A DNA stretch of 64,000 bases, from positions 1-64,000 of the forward strand of contig JAQTZL010000005.1 of the NCBI GenBank assembly GCA_028687755.1. Direction: 5' to 3'. Each line of letters opens with the position of its first letter. Positions within the stretch are counted from its first letter, which is position 1. The position numbers and the translations under genes are program-made. The notes beneath the pieces were generated by a model, which saw only the letters and a list, made by a program, of their open reading frames with translations, made no database searches and was not told the DNA's origin. The DNA comes from Candidatus Nanopelagicales bacterium (GTDB lineage Bacteria; Actinomycetota; Actinomycetes; S36-B12). This document shows positions 18,263 to 27,245 of this stretch, piece by piece.

Positions 18263-19339
18263 TCAGGCGGTTTCGCGGCGCACGTTTCGTGCAATGCGGG
18301 CGGTATCCAGGAACGCGATGGTCGCGGTGACGGCGTTCTCAAACATCGCCCACTGCTCACCCGACAAGGCCGGGCCGATGGTTTCGGGGTCGTAGCGTTC
18401 GGTCCAGGTGGAGAGCTCATCCCAGAGGTAGACGAACGACCGCACCGGCAGGAACTCCCGCGGCTGCTCGTCAACCGCGTGGAGTCGTGCTGATGCGAGC
18501 TGGGCGGGGCGCTTCTTCGTCGCAGTCTTCGCACGCTCGACAGCGAGCACCGCGAGACGTTCCAGATCTGCCGGCCGTGCGGTGTCTTCGAGCTCCCGGA
18601 GACGCGCCGCTCCTGCGGCTGCGGTGTCGCGGATGCCTGCCGGTTGGGCGGGGTCGCTGGCGAGGGTTTCGAGTTCGACGAGGGCTTGCGCGGCGCGGAT
18701 GCGATGCTGCGCTCCGGTAATCGACCCGCCCGCATCGATCCGGTCAAGTTCCTCCCGTGCCCGCTGCTGTACGTCGTCGGGCTGCGCAGTGTCAGCGGCA
18801 AGGTTCTGCAACTCGTTGATGCGTTCCAGCGAGGTGTACGCGTTGCGGCCGGTGACCATAAGCGCGGCCTGCTCGCGGGTCTTCCCGATACCCCCAGCCG
18901 ACGGTGGGGCCACCGTGGCCCCACCGTGTGACCTGGGGTTTTCCTGTTTCGAGGTGAACCGTGACGCTTTCTGCCGACCCGTCGCATCCTCGACCATGAG
19001 CGCTTTCAGTTCGGCGTAGAGGGTGGCTTCCTCGGTGCGGGTGAGGGGCTTGTGCAGGAGGTTGTCGTCCTGTTCGGCGAGGAGCTGCCCGAGGGTCGTA
19101 GAGATACCGGAGCGCACCCACACGTTCACCGTCTTCCACCCGAGCCGGCGGATCGCGGCCAAACGCCGGGCACCGCAGATCAGCATCCCGTCCGGGGTGA
19201 TCGTGATCGGCTGCAACAGCCCATCCCGAGCGATCGACTCGACCAGCGAGTCGAGGTCGCCGTAGTCTTCGCGGTGACGGCGGCCGGCCCAGATCGAATC
19301 CACGGCACGCTCCAGCTCGATATGCCCCGGCTCGCTCAT
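18263..19339 (-). CDS. ParB-like nuclease-domain protein
   Basis: This 358-residue protein has a ParB/Sulfiredoxin-type N-terminal domain (about 8 to 100), with DSLVESIARDGLLQPI followed by LICGARRLAAIRRLGW. A helical region follows that may hold the HTH (TREQAALMVTGRNAYTSLERI), then a long Ala-rich helical C-terminus. Such proteins help maintain plasmids or excised elements or regulate transcription; no ParA partner is seen here. The ATG overlaps the upstream stop (ATGA). Confidence 0.85.
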   Translation of the reverse strand: MSEPGHIELERAVDSIWAGRRHREDYGDLDSLVESIARDGLLQPITITPDGMLICGARRLAAIRRLGWKTVNVWVRSGISTTLGQLLAEQDDNLLHKPLTRTEEATLYAELKALMVEDATGRQKASRFTSKQENPRSHGGATVAPPSAGGIGKTREQAALMVTGRNAYTSLERINELQNLAADTAQPDDVQQRAREELDRIDAGGSITGAQHRIRAAQALVELETLASDPAQPAGIRDTAAAGAARLRELEDTARPADLERLAVLAVERAKTATKKRPAQLASARLHAVDEQPREFLPVRSFVYLWDELSTWTERYDPETIGPALSGEQWAMFENAVTATIAFLDTARIARNVRRETA

Positions 19340-20202
19340 GACCGGCCCCGCGTCACGCCAGGTGCGGCGACTTTGATCGCCGCAGCCAAGTCCGTGTCAT
19401 CCATGAGGTGCGCCAAGGGCTCACCGATCAGTAGCCGCAGCAACACCCCACGACCTGCGTTCGTCCCGGCCAGGTGCAGATCGGGGGCGCCGAGGATGAT
19501 CCGCAGCAGCCGGTACCAGGACGGTGCGGGGATGTCGAGCAGGGCGCGGGCGTGCCGATCGCGCCGTAATGACTCGTACGCTCCCGCACGAGAGACGGAC
19601 TCTGCGAGGCGTGCGCAGATGCACTCGACCGCTGCACGGGCGACCACTGGTTCCCACCGGTACCAGCACAGCAGCGCGATCGTGTCCTCGACGGCGGACT
19701 CCACGCCCGTCGACCCCGACACCTCCATCTCGTCGGCGTCGTCATCGTCATCGTGCGCGAGGGGGTCGGCGCGGAACGCGGGGTGGTAGTCGGTGAGGGG
19801 GTTTTCGCGGTCGGAGAAGCGTTCGGCGTCATGGAAACTCGAGTATCTGGGCCTGCGCGCCTGATGCACAGAGCACAGCAGCCCGTTGGCTCGGTTTTCT
19901 GCGATGCAGGTGATCTGCACGGCGCGGGTGATGACCGCCCACGGATCGTCTGCCCGTCGCACCGAGGGCGTGCGCATCGCCTCGAATGCCGCGGTCGCGG
20001 CCTCCCACGGGTCGAGGCCGTGTTTGCGTGCGAGGGCAGCGTACTTTTGGGCGGCGTGGTGCATCAGTGCCGCCGCCTCGGGGTCATTCCTCCAGGCGTC
20101 GGGGCCTTCGGTGTTGAGGCGGGTGAGGAGTTCGCGGAGTCGTTCTGAGTTCTCGAACCCAGACCCGCGAGCGTCACGGCGTGGGGTGTGGGGTTGTGGC
20201 AT
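19336..20202 (-). CDS. Hypothetical ICE protein
   Basis: This 288-residue protein is soluble, with an acidic stretch (DDDDDADEMEV) near residue 160. Helical halves lie on both sides (PWEAATAAFEAMR, ALLCWYRWEPVVARAAVE). I recognise no family. ATG 20202 has AGGAGG nine bases upstream; the extension to 20274 lacks such a site. It overlaps the ParB-like gene and is probably co-transcribed with it. A DNA-maintenance or regulatory role is possible but unproven. Confidence 0.7.
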   Translation of the reverse strand: MPQPHTPRRDARGSGFENSERLRELLTRLNTEGPDAWRNDPEAAALMHHAAQKYAALARKHGLDPWEAATAAFEAMRTPSVRRADDPWAVITRAVQITCIAENRANGLLCSVHQARRPRYSSFHDAERFSDRENPLTDYHPAFRADPLAHDDDDDADEMEVSGSTGVESAVEDTIALLCWYRWEPVVARAAVECICARLAESVSRAGAYESLRRDRHARALLDIPAPSWYRLLRIILGAPDLHLAGTNAGRGVLLRLLIGEPLAHLMDDTDLAAAIKVAAPGVTRGRS

Positions 20203-20217
20203 GGTGGCACCTCCTGA

Positions 20218-20230
20218 CAGGCAGGTGCGC
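20218..20230 (-). promoter_or_regulatory. Recurrent ICE upstream motif GCACCTGnCTG
   Basis: CAGGCAGGTGC on the plus strand, 15 bases upstream of ATG 20202 and just before its ribosome-binding site. Confidence 0.4.
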
Positions 20231-20280
20231 ACCGGCTCCCCACCGACCCCGTCGCGCCACCGTCTTCTGCGCATGGCGGT

Positions 20281-20715
20281 TCACCCCAGCCCGATCCCGG
20301 ACGGCCGCACCCACGACGACGAGCGGGGCCGATCCTGCGGCTCGAACACATCGAACGACTCGAACACCGCCGACTCCGCAGGTGCCGCGCGTTCCGCTCG
20401 GCGATCCCGAATGTCGCGCGCATGATTCCGGGTCGCCCGGTAGGCGTGGCCTGGCGCGCGGCGGGCACGGTGCGCGAGTTCGGTCTGGAAGTTGATGCCG
20501 CGGCCAGCGATCCTGGCGGTGCTCGACGCGATCAGATCAGTCGGACGTACCCACGCGATCCCGCGTTCCACACGCGAACCAGGGTCAGTAGTAGTTCCTG
20601 AGAGTGAGGGGTCGCGGTGCACGGCGAACGCCGACCGCTCCGCCCCCGCACCGTCGCCCCGTTCGGGCAGCGTCTCCGGTAGCTCGGTGCGGCTGGTCTC
20701 TGTGTGGTCGTTCAC
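20281..20715 (-). CDS. Hypothetical Arg-rich ICE protein
   Basis: This 144-residue protein starts at GTG 20715 within GTGA, overlapping the stop of the DUF2637 gene. GGAGGAG lies seven bases upstream. It is polar and rich in Arg, Glu and Ala, with a conserved-looking block (WVRPTDLIASSTARIAGRGI). No signal peptide or membrane segment is present and no family is recognised. Translational coupling suggests it works with the neighbouring DUF2637 protein. Confidence 0.65.
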   Translation of the reverse strand: MNDHTETSRTELPETLPERGDGAGAERSAFAVHRDPSLSGTTTDPGSRVERGIAWVRPTDLIASSTARIAGRGINFQTELAHRARRAPGHAYRATRNHARDIRDRRAERAAPAESAVFESFDVFEPQDRPRSSSWVRPSGIGLG

Positions 20716-21398
20716 GAGGTCTCCTCCTGCTCTTCGTTGATGGCTGGGGTGAACCAGCGGCCGACGGTGGAGGGGTGCACGCCCAGGTGCCGGGCGATCT
20801 GCTTGTTCGACCACCCCTCCACCTCCCGCAACTGCGTCGCTTCCGCCCGCCGCTCACTCACTGACACCACCGGCATCTCCACTGCCTGCGCCTGCTCAAC
20901 CTCCGGTACGGCGACCGCCTGTGATGGAGCGGCGGTCTCTGCCGGCACCTCCTCGATCGCGTCTGTATCCGGCGTGGTGGTGGGGCGGGTGAGGATGACG
21001 GTGAGGTGCGTGATCGACAGCAGCACCAGCGGCGGGATCGCAGCGACCGACGCTGCAAGAACCGCCGGGACGTCGGTGTCGGCGGCAATGATCGCGTGGA
21101 TCGCGTTCGCCGTGACCGACACGACGGCGCCGGCGGCGAGGAGCGTCCAGGGGTACCAGGTCGGACGGGATTGGTTGGCGAGGGCGACGACGGCGACGGT
21201 TGCGACGACGATGATGCCGTCCACGATCAACGGCCACGCCCACGCCTGGCCCGCATCAATCCCAGACCGCCGCGCAAGATCAGCAAGCGCGGTGAATGAC
21301 AGCCAGAATGCGCCGGCGGCGATGAACACCGTTCCCGTGATCGCCGTCACCGCAGCCAACCGGCGACCCCGCGGCAAGACAGTCTCGATGGTGCTCAT
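20712..21398 (-). CDS. DUF2637 membrane protein with C-terminal HTH
   Basis: This 228-residue protein has about four membrane segments (15 to 135), typical of DUF2637 proteins on actinomycete plasmids, some of which are linked to spread of conjugative plasmids. The C-terminus (about 185 to 220) has a helix-turn-helix, WSNKQIARHLGVHPSTVGRW. That combination suggests a membrane-tethered DNA-binding protein. It overlaps genes on both sides by four bases, so it is translationally coupled to both. Confidence 0.85.
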   Translation of the reverse strand: MSTIETVLPRGRRLAAVTAITGTVFIAAGAFWLSFTALADLARRSGIDAGQAWAWPLIVDGIIVVATVAVVALANQSRPTWYPWTLLAAGAVVSVTANAIHAIIAADTDVPAVLAASVAAIPPLVLLSITHLTVILTRPTTTPDTDAIEEVPAETAAPSQAVAVPEVEQAQAVEMPVVSVSERRAEATQLREVEGWSNKQIARHLGVHPSTVGRWFTPAINEEQEETS

Positions 21399-22303
21399 GA
21401 GATCACCCGCCCTGGTGATCCGCGCACCACACGCCGCTCATCCGCCACGGGCTCCACGGACGTGCGCGTTGTGGGGTGGGTGGTGCGGTAGGCGGAGCGG
21501 ATCGACGCCATGATCTCCCGCGGCCTGAGCCCCGCGTGCTCTGCCGCCGGGCCCAGTGCGTCGAGGGTTACATCGGGAGGGGCTCCTGATTCTGCGAGTC
21601 GGCAGGCGGCCCAGAACAGGCCCCGGTTCCGCTCACCCTCACCACGCCCCGCCACCCAGCCGGCGAGCACTTTCGCATCCGACCCCCGCCGCTCAAACCG
21701 AGAAGCGCGCGCACGGTCGAGAGGGATCGGGGTGCGAGGGTCTAAGAACTCGCGCAGCCGCGCCGCGTCCACCGGAGCCGGAGGACTACCTGCCGCGACG
21801 ATCAGCCGGTACGGTGCCCGCACCCCGCCAGGGCGCAGCACCTTCGACGGCGGGGCAATGATGTAGCCACCGTCACCCCGGAAATCGACATGCGCCCGCG
21901 CTGCCTGCCACGACGACTGCACACGGTCGGAGTCTGCCGGATAGTAGGCGTGGAGCCCGCCGGAGGGGGTGCGCACGAGCGCCGCCCACCCCGCCGCATG
22001 GCCTTCACGGTGCGCGGTGCGGAAGGCGGGGAATCCGGTGCCGGTCGCGTGCACGTCGACATCGACGACCTCGATACCGGATGCAGCACCGGTCGGGATG
22101 CCGATGTTCGCGGACGGCCACCTCGACCACCACCCAGCGACCTGATGAACGTCGGTGCTCGCGTCGTGGAACCCTCGGCGCACGAGCGGGCGCTTCTCGC
22201 CCGGCACACACGGAAACACCGACACCCCGGCAGCCGCGAACCGCGCGGCCGCATCAGCGAGCGGCATCCCGTTCACCTCAGCGAACACGTCGATCGCACC
22301 CAT
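21395..22303 (-). CDS. Bifunctional primase/polymerase (prim-pol) protein
   Basis: This 302-residue protein has the N-terminal prim-pol domain of element-encoded primases. Key blocks are FPCVPGEKRPLVRRGFHDAS, NIGIPTGAASGIEVVDVD with the catalytic Asp pair, and LVRTPSGGLHAYY. A helical C-terminal region follows. It would prime the transferred strand or the replicating circular form. ATG 22303 is preferred because AGGAG lies six bases upstream; GTG 22306 is the alternative. It overlaps the ArdC-like gene. Confidence 0.88.
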   Translation of the reverse strand: MGAIDVFAEVNGMPLADAAARFAAAGVSVFPCVPGEKRPLVRRGFHDASTDVHQVAGWWSRWPSANIGIPTGAASGIEVVDVDVHATGTGFPAFRTAHREGHAAGWAALVRTPSGGLHAYYPADSDRVQSSWQAARAHVDFRGDGGYIIAPPSKVLRPGGVRAPYRLIVAAGSPPAPVDAARLREFLDPRTPIPLDRARASRFERRGSDAKVLAGWVAGRGEGERNRGLFWAACRLAESGAPPDVTLDALGPAAEHAGLRPREIMASIRSAYRTTHPTTRTSVEPVADERRVVRGSPGRVIS

Positions 22304-23385
22304 CACAGACTCCTCACCGACCCGGCCGCAACCCGGCGCGGCCCCTCCGCCAGCGGATCAACATCGGGCGCCCGCTCAGACGCAGCAGATTTCGGGGACG
22401 GCGCATCACGGTTCAGACCGGGAGGGTCACCGTTGCTGATCTGCTCGGTGGGGAGTTGATCGAGAATCCCCGCAGCCGTCTTCCGCACCCGCTCGCCGGT
22501 GGCTTGGACGACCTCGACCGGGGGCTTCTCGGGCACCGTCGCCGCCCACCCCGACACATACGGAATCGTGTAATCGGAGGTGTCCATGCCGTGAGCGGCA
22601 GCGACCATCAACGCGACAGAGTCCGCCTCCACCTCACCGATCCCACGATGACCGGACGCATCGTGATTGTCGGGTCCGTGTAGGAGGACATGCGCGAGCT
22701 CATGAACGAGGGTCTTCACCTGTGCCGCTTCGGGCATGTTCTCGCGCACGGCGACGGTCTTCGCCCTGAAGTCGGTGAGACCGTTGGCGCCGTGGATCAT
22801 GCCCTCGTGTGGCACTCGCAACACTGCGAACCCCTCCGCCTCCACCAGCCGGGCGATGCCGTCCCAGAGCCCGTCGGGTGCTTCGCCTTCGAGGAGTCGC
22901 GGCGATGGTGGTGTGAGGATCGGGTCGCCGGCGGTTTGGGAGACATCCCAGACGTACGCGGGCCGAACGCCGACCATGCGGGACCGAACCGCCTCACCGG
23001 GTTTCGGCTTCTCGAACCGGCCGAGCCTGCGCCACGATTCCGCCACCTTCGGAGTGAACGACGCGAACCTGCCGGTGACGGGGGCGAGGATCATGTACCC
23101 CGACTGGCCCTTCTCGACCTTCCGCCCGAGCGCCTGCCACTGCTTGAACCCAGCCACATACGTCGGCACCGGTCCCGGCACCCTGCCCGCCTCGAACGCG
23201 CTCTGGTGCTGCACGAAGATCAGCAGGGTGTTGTTGAACGAGCGGGCCCGGAACCTGGCGGCGAACTCCAGTGCTTGCTTCCAGTCCTCACCTGACACCA
23301 ACGACTCCACCCCGTCGGTGAGCTGTTCATGCAAAGCATCGAGCTTCGCATCCCGCGCCGCCCGCTGTTCCTCAGTGGTTGCCAT
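22303..23385 (-). CDS. ArdC-like antirestriction/metallopeptidase protein
   Basis: This 360-residue protein has an N-terminal ArdC-type single-strand DNA-binding region. It includes RFRARSFNNTLLIFVQ and VAGFKQWQALGRKVEKGQSG. A zinc-peptidase motif follows near residue 230 (TLVHELAHVLLHG). ArdC proteins protect incoming plasmid DNA from host restriction. As the first gene of the operon it would be expressed early after transfer. GGAAGGAGG precedes the ATG. The peptidase motif suggests it may also cleave a host target, which is inferred. Confidence 0.87.
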   Translation of the reverse strand: MATTEEQRAARDAKLDALHEQLTDGVESLVSGEDWKQALEFAARFRARSFNNTLLIFVQHQSAFEAGRVPGPVPTYVAGFKQWQALGRKVEKGQSGYMILAPVTGRFASFTPKVAESWRRLGRFEKPKPGEAVRSRMVGVRPAYVWDVSQTAGDPILTPPSPRLLEGEAPDGLWDGIARLVEAEGFAVLRVPHEGMIHGANGLTDFRAKTVAVRENMPEAAQVKTLVHELAHVLLHGPDNHDASGHRGIGEVEADSVALMVAAAHGMDTSDYTIPYVSGWAATVPEKPPVEVVQATGERVRKTAAGILDQLPTEQISNGDPPGLNRDAPSPKSAASERAPDVDPLAEGPRRVAAGSVRSL

Positions 23386-23610
23386 CGTCGACCTCCTTCC
23401 GCAGGCACCTGCACACGGCGGGTGACCTCTGCGACCAGAAGGTGCGCGAAGGGACTCAGGGAACGCAATCGAGACGGACGACGGACAGATTGTGAGCGAC
23501 CGCCAGGTGCATCGCTGAACCCGACGTGGTCAAACTCGGTTTACATCATTCTCTGGCGACCCGAGGATCTGCGCACCAAACATGAGCGTTTCGCCCGGAC
23601 ATCCGCGCGT
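23386..23610 (-). promoter_or_regulatory. Probable main promoter region of the transfer operon
   Basis: This 225-base gap lies upstream of the first transfer gene and holds three variants of the recurrent element: GCACCTGC at 23405, AAGGTGCGC near 23440 and CAGGTGCA at 23504. No clean -35/-10 pair could be assigned. Confidence 0.4.
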
Positions 23611-24585
23611 TCACTCAGGGTTGGAGTGTGCCGGAGCAACACTGCTGATTCTGCGGTACTCGGACGGGGACACACCGATGCTCCTGCGGAACTGACGTGC
23701 AGCGAAGTCAGGATCGTTCCAACCCACCCTGGCGGCGATCTCCGAGATAGGTGCGTCCTCCACGCGCAGGAGGTGAGCCATTCGTTCGGCACGCAGCATC
23801 GTCAAGTACGAGATCGGTGACTTGCCAAACGCATCGACGAATACTCGGCGCAGTTGAGACACAGAGAGATGCGCTCTTGAGGCGAGCTCGCCCACGGTCC
23901 AGTGGCGATCCAGTTCCTCGCGCAAGGATTGTGCAATAACCAGCACCTCAGGTCGTACAGGGCGGAAGGGGCGATGACGTGGCGCGGTGGGAACCGACGA
24001 GTTTCGCCGCGCGACTCCTGTTCCTTCGCTGGTGACCACAATAAACGGAACCAAGACATCGAAGACGGCGGAGACTAGCGATTGCGCCCTATAGAACCGG
24101 TCAGGAGGCACTCCTTCGGCGCTCAACGCAGCGAGTTCGTCAAGCCATGGCATCATAAGCCCGGCCCGGTGTTTACCGATGCGGAGGACTTGAGTGGGCT
24201 CCGCATAGTGCGTATCAAGAAACTGGCTCGCGTCAGGCCGCTCCTGGAACTGTGAAGCGTACTGCCAGAACACTTGATCGATGACGTAGTCTCGGTCGAG
24301 ATAGAGCGTTGTGGTCGCTACCCATCCATCTGGTTCGGCGCCACACAGAGTGTTCGCCGCCAGGACAGCAACATCACCGACGCTGACAAAGTGCGCGCCA
24401 AACTCACTAAAGAGTCGAGCTCGGCCCGCCCGAATAACAATGAACTTGACGCAATCGAAAGCGATTGGATCAATCGGGTCGTGAGCGACTTGGGTCCGGG
24501 CGAGCAACGGCGAGAACGCGGACGCCGACGCAGCCTGCATGCCAATGGGCGGCGCAACCTCTTCCCCCCGAAAATCACTGGTCAT
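23611..24585 (-). CDS. AraC-family transcription regulator, copy 1
   Basis: This 324-residue regulator has an N-terminal AraC-type sensing domain (about 20 to 190) and a C-terminal double HTH (about 225 to 315). The HTH includes WTVGELASRAHLSVSQLRRVF and RMAHLLR, followed by ISEIAARVGWNDPDFAARQFRR. It is a clear paralogue of the protein at 34194 to 35141. I chose the ATG at 24585; its ribosome-binding site is weak. It lies just upstream of the transfer operon, so it may control it. The ligand is unknown. Confidence 0.88.
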   Translation of the reverse strand: MTSDFRGEEVAPPIGMQAASASAFSPLLARTQVAHDPIDPIAFDCVKFIVIRAGRARLFSEFGAHFVSVGDVAVLAANTLCGAEPDGWVATTTLYLDRDYVIDQVFWQYASQFQERPDASQFLDTHYAEPTQVLRIGKHRAGLMMPWLDELAALSAEGVPPDRFYRAQSLVSAVFDVLVPFIVVTSEGTGVARRNSSVPTAPRHRPFRPVRPEVLVIAQSLREELDRHWTVGELASRAHLSVSQLRRVFVDAFGKSPISYLTMLRAERMAHLLRVEDAPISEIAARVGWNDPDFAARQFRRSIGVSPSEYRRISSVAPAHSNPE

Positions 24586-24665
24586 AGATGACAATCGAAG
24601 GCCACAGGCGACCGAGAACCGAGTACCCCTAACGGTACCCATACGAAGGTTGCCCGAACTCTAAG

Positions 24666-26013
24666 GGTGTGTCCGATAAACGGTGTATCTGGTGTGGCGG
24701 TCATTAGTTGATTCGGCCTTCGAATGCGATCGCGAACGCGTTCAGCGCTGGCTTCCATCTCGTTGCCCAGCGTGCCCTGCCGCGGCCGGTCGGGTCAAGC
24801 GATCTGGTCACAAGGTAGAGACACTTCAACGCCGCGGCGTCGTTGGGGAAGTGCCCGCGCGCCCGGACAGCTCTGCGGTACCGGGCGTTGAGCGACTCGA
24901 TCGCGTTCGTGGAGCAGATGATCCGTCGGATTTCCACGTCCCAGTCGAGGAACGGCACGAACTCGGACCAGGCGTTGTGCCAGAGCTTGCTGATCGCCGG
25001 GTACTGCTGGCCCCATTTCGCGTCGAACTCCGCGAACCGTTCACGAGCGGCCGCTTCGGTCGGCGCCGTGTATACCGGGCGCAGGTCCTTGCCCATCTCT
25101 TCCCAGTAGTGGCGGGACGCGAATCGGAACGTGTTGCGGATCAGGTGGATGATGCAGGTCTGCACCGTCGCGAGCGGCCAGACGGTGTTGATCGAGTCCG
25201 GTAGTCCCTTCAGCCCGTCACACACGACGATGCAGACATCCTCGGCGCCGCGGTTTTTGATCTCGGTGAGGACGCCGAGCCAGAACTTCGCTCCTTCACC
25301 GCCATCGCCGGCCCAGATTCCGAGGATGTCGCGTTCGCCGTTCACGGTGACCCCGACGGCGATATAGAACGGCTTGTTCCGCACCTGCCCGTCCCGGACT
25401 TTCACGACCAGGGCGTCGATGAACACCACCGGGTAGACGCGATCCAACGGCCGGTTGGCCCATTCGGTCATCTCCTCGATGACCTTGTCGGTGATCCTCG
25501 AGATCGTGTCCTTCGACACAGCCGCGCCGTAGACGTCATCGAAATGCGCTGCGACCTCACCGGTTGTCAGCCCGCGAGCAGTCAACGACAACACGATCTC
25601 ATCCACCCCCGTCAGGCGCCGCTGCCGCTTCTTGACGATCTTCGGTTCGAACGACCCCTCCCGATCCCGAGGAACGTCGATCTCAACGGGACCGACCTCG
25701 GTCAGCACCGTCTTCGATCGCACCCCGTTACGGGCGTTCTCACCAATCGTGTTGCCGTGCTTTTCGTAGCCGAGATGCTCAGCCATCTCCGCCTCGAGCG
25801 CTGTCTCCAGCACCCGTTTCGTGAGCCCGTTCAACAGCCCCTCGGGGCCGACGAGGTCGACCCCCTGTTCCTTCGCTTGCTTCAGCAACTGCTCCGCGAG
25901 CTGCTGCTCATCGATGATCTCTCCCGTCACAGGATCGATCATCTCGACGACATCGGTCATCGCCCTACCTTTCGGTCAGGCCACACCCAGATACACCGTT
26001 AGTCGGACAGTCC
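24666..26013. mobile_element. IS256-family insertion sequence
   Basis: One transposase gene is bounded by imperfect inverted repeats of about 30 bases. The left end reads GGTGTGTCCGATAAACGG and the right end, on the other strand, GGACTGTCCGACTAACGG; both continue TGTATCTGG. The flanking bases (actctaag and ccggcacg) show no target duplication. Confidence 0.85.
24704..25960 (-). CDS. IS256-family transposase
   Basis: This 418-residue DDE transposase belongs to the IS256/mutator family. Conserved parts are VRSKTVLTEVGPVEIDVPRD, the first catalytic Asp block VVFIDALVVKVRDG, the second at VCDGLKGLPDSI, and C-terminal CSTNAIESLNARYRRA with the catalytic Glu. The gene is full length and apparently intact. 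It separates the AraC regulator from the downstream cargo and may have brought in or disrupted nearby DNA. Confidence 0.95.
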   Translation of the reverse strand: MTDVVEMIDPVTGEIIDEQQLAEQLLKQAKEQGVDLVGPEGLLNGLTKRVLETALEAEMAEHLGYEKHGNTIGENARNGVRSKTVLTEVGPVEIDVPRDREGSFEPKIVKKRQRRLTGVDEIVLSLTARGLTTGEVAAHFDDVYGAAVSKDTISRITDKVIEEMTEWANRPLDRVYPVVFIDALVVKVRDGQVRNKPFYIAVGVTVNGERDILGIWAGDGGEGAKFWLGVLTEIKNRGAEDVCIVVCDGLKGLPDSINTVWPLATVQTCIIHLIRNTFRFASRHYWEEMGKDLRPVYTAPTEAAARERFAEFDAKWGQQYPAISKLWHNAWSEFVPFLDWDVEIRRIICSTNAIESLNARYRRAVRARGHFPNDAAALKCLYLVTRSLDPTGRGRARWATRWKPALNAFAIAFEGRIN

Positions 26014-26133
26014 CCGGCACGGACGCGAGTGGCCGCGCCCTCTGCGTGGTGCTGTTAGCGGCAGGCCGAGAAGGCGCATGAGTTCCGTGAGGGGCTGTTC
26101 CCTGCCCGGTGGTTGCCGCGTAGAAGTGGAGGC

Positions 26134-26700
26134 ATGACCCTCACCGCCATCCTCCCCTCCCTCAGACGCAGCATCCCCGACCCTCTCCAACCCCGACGTT
26201 GGCCCGAGCGCACCGTCCCCACGGTCTCGGATGTCGTGATCGGCGGAGTGTCCCTGAGGCGACTGGTGGACATCACCGGCACCCCGGCGCTACTCACCGG
26301 GGACCTGCCGCACCCGAAACCGGCCCAGGCGCACGCCCAGGGGATCGGCAACGACGTCACCGTCCTGGTCTTCCAGGTCACCCTCCGCGTCGACACCGAC
26401 ACCGATAAACGCGTCGCCCTCACCGACTGCGGATTCGACCGGGTGGCCCCCTACTGGGACGAGTGCCGGCTCATCGGCCGCACGTCGACGGCGAAGAACA
26501 CCACCATCGAACTCATCCCCGGCGAAACCGGGTCTGCGCCGTGGCCGTACCCGATCGTCACCCTTCCCGCAGACATCCACCAAGGCGACCTTCTCGCCGT
26601 CCCCTGCGCCGGCGCGGTCACGCTCAGCGACGTGCGCCCACGCCCGCAGGAAGCCTTCGTACGCGCAGATCAGGTCCGGGAACTCGCGGTGACCCGATGA
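26134..26700 (+). CDS. Unknown cargo protein A (paralogue of next gene)
   Basis: This 188-residue protein has no recognised family. It is a diverged paralogue of the next protein. Aligned blocks include VVIGGVSLRRL against ISIGAQSLTAL, TGTPALL against RGTPCVL, and GDLLAVPCAGAVTL against GDLLALTCEGTIAL. No signal peptide or membrane segment is seen; the fold looks rich in beta strands. ATG 26134 has GGAGG just upstream. The stop overlaps the next start (ATGA), so the two are translationally coupled. It may form a complex with its paralogue. Confidence 0.7.
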   Translation: MTLTAILPSLRRSIPDPLQPRRWPERTVPTVSDVVIGGVSLRRLVDITGTPALLTGDLPHPKPAQAHAQGIGNDVTVLVFQVTLRVDTDTDKRVALTDCGFDRVAPYWDECRLIGRTSTAKNTTIELIPGETGSAPWPYPIVTLPADIHQGDLLAVPCAGAVTLSDVRPRPQEAFVRADQVRELAVTR

Positions 26701-27245
26701 GCATCATGCACACCCTGATCTCGTCCCGGGCGATGGCTCTTGCCGCCCTGTACGAGGACTGCCCACCCTGGCCCGCAGACACCGCCTTCGCCGACCGCGA
26801 CATCAGCATCGGCGCGCAATCACTCACCGCCCTCGCAGCACAGCGCGGCACCCCCTGTGTCCTGATCGCGCCCAGCAGCGCGTCGGCGCGAGGAGAGGAG
26901 TACCGCACCGTCATCGTCACCACCATCCTCGCCCGCACATCGCGCCGCGGGCTGCGGCACCCCTTGGAACTGACGGTCGACTGCGACCTGGCCGCCCTCG
27001 ACTCCCGCGTCCTCGACGTCCTGCCCCTGCAGTGCCCGAACGCGCGGCACCGCAAGACGACCCTGCTGCGCTCCCCGCACACGCAGACCGCCATCAGGGT
27101 GCTGCTTCCGCAGACCTGCGCCCCCGGTGACCTCCTCGCCCTCACCTGCGAAGGCACGATCGCACTCGGGCAGATCACCAGCCACCCCACCCGCATCCAC
27201 CCGGGCAGTGACGACGAGGAGTGGCAAGGCAGGTGCCTCAAATAA
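26697..27245 (+). CDS. Unknown cargo protein B (paralogue of preceding gene)
   Basis: This 182-residue protein pairs with the preceding gene. It shares the same order of motifs: an IG-x2-SL start, a TVIVTTIL strand, a Cys-containing middle and a C-terminal GDLLALTCEGTIALGQI. The stop codon overlaps the next gene's ATG in TAATG, so all three genes appear to be one translationally coupled unit. No known domain was recognised. Confidence 0.7.
   Translation: MSIMHTLISSRAMALAALYEDCPPWPADTAFADRDISIGAQSLTALAAQRGTPCVLIAPSSASARGEEYRTVIVTTILARTSRRGLRHPLELTVDCDLAALDSRVLDVLPLQCPNARHRKTTLLRSPHTQTAIRVLLPQTCAPGDLLALTCEGTIALGQITSHPTRIHPGSDDEEWQGRCLK

Noticed and set aside
17491-18987. Long extension of the VirB8-like protein
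   Set aside because: The extra 267 residues lie within the ParB-like gene and look non-coding; ATG 18186 has a good ribosome-binding site.
27228-27238. Plus-strand GGCAGGTGCC before the third unknown gene
   Set aside because: It resembles the recurrent ICE element but is in the opposite orientation relative to the gene and lies in coding sequence.
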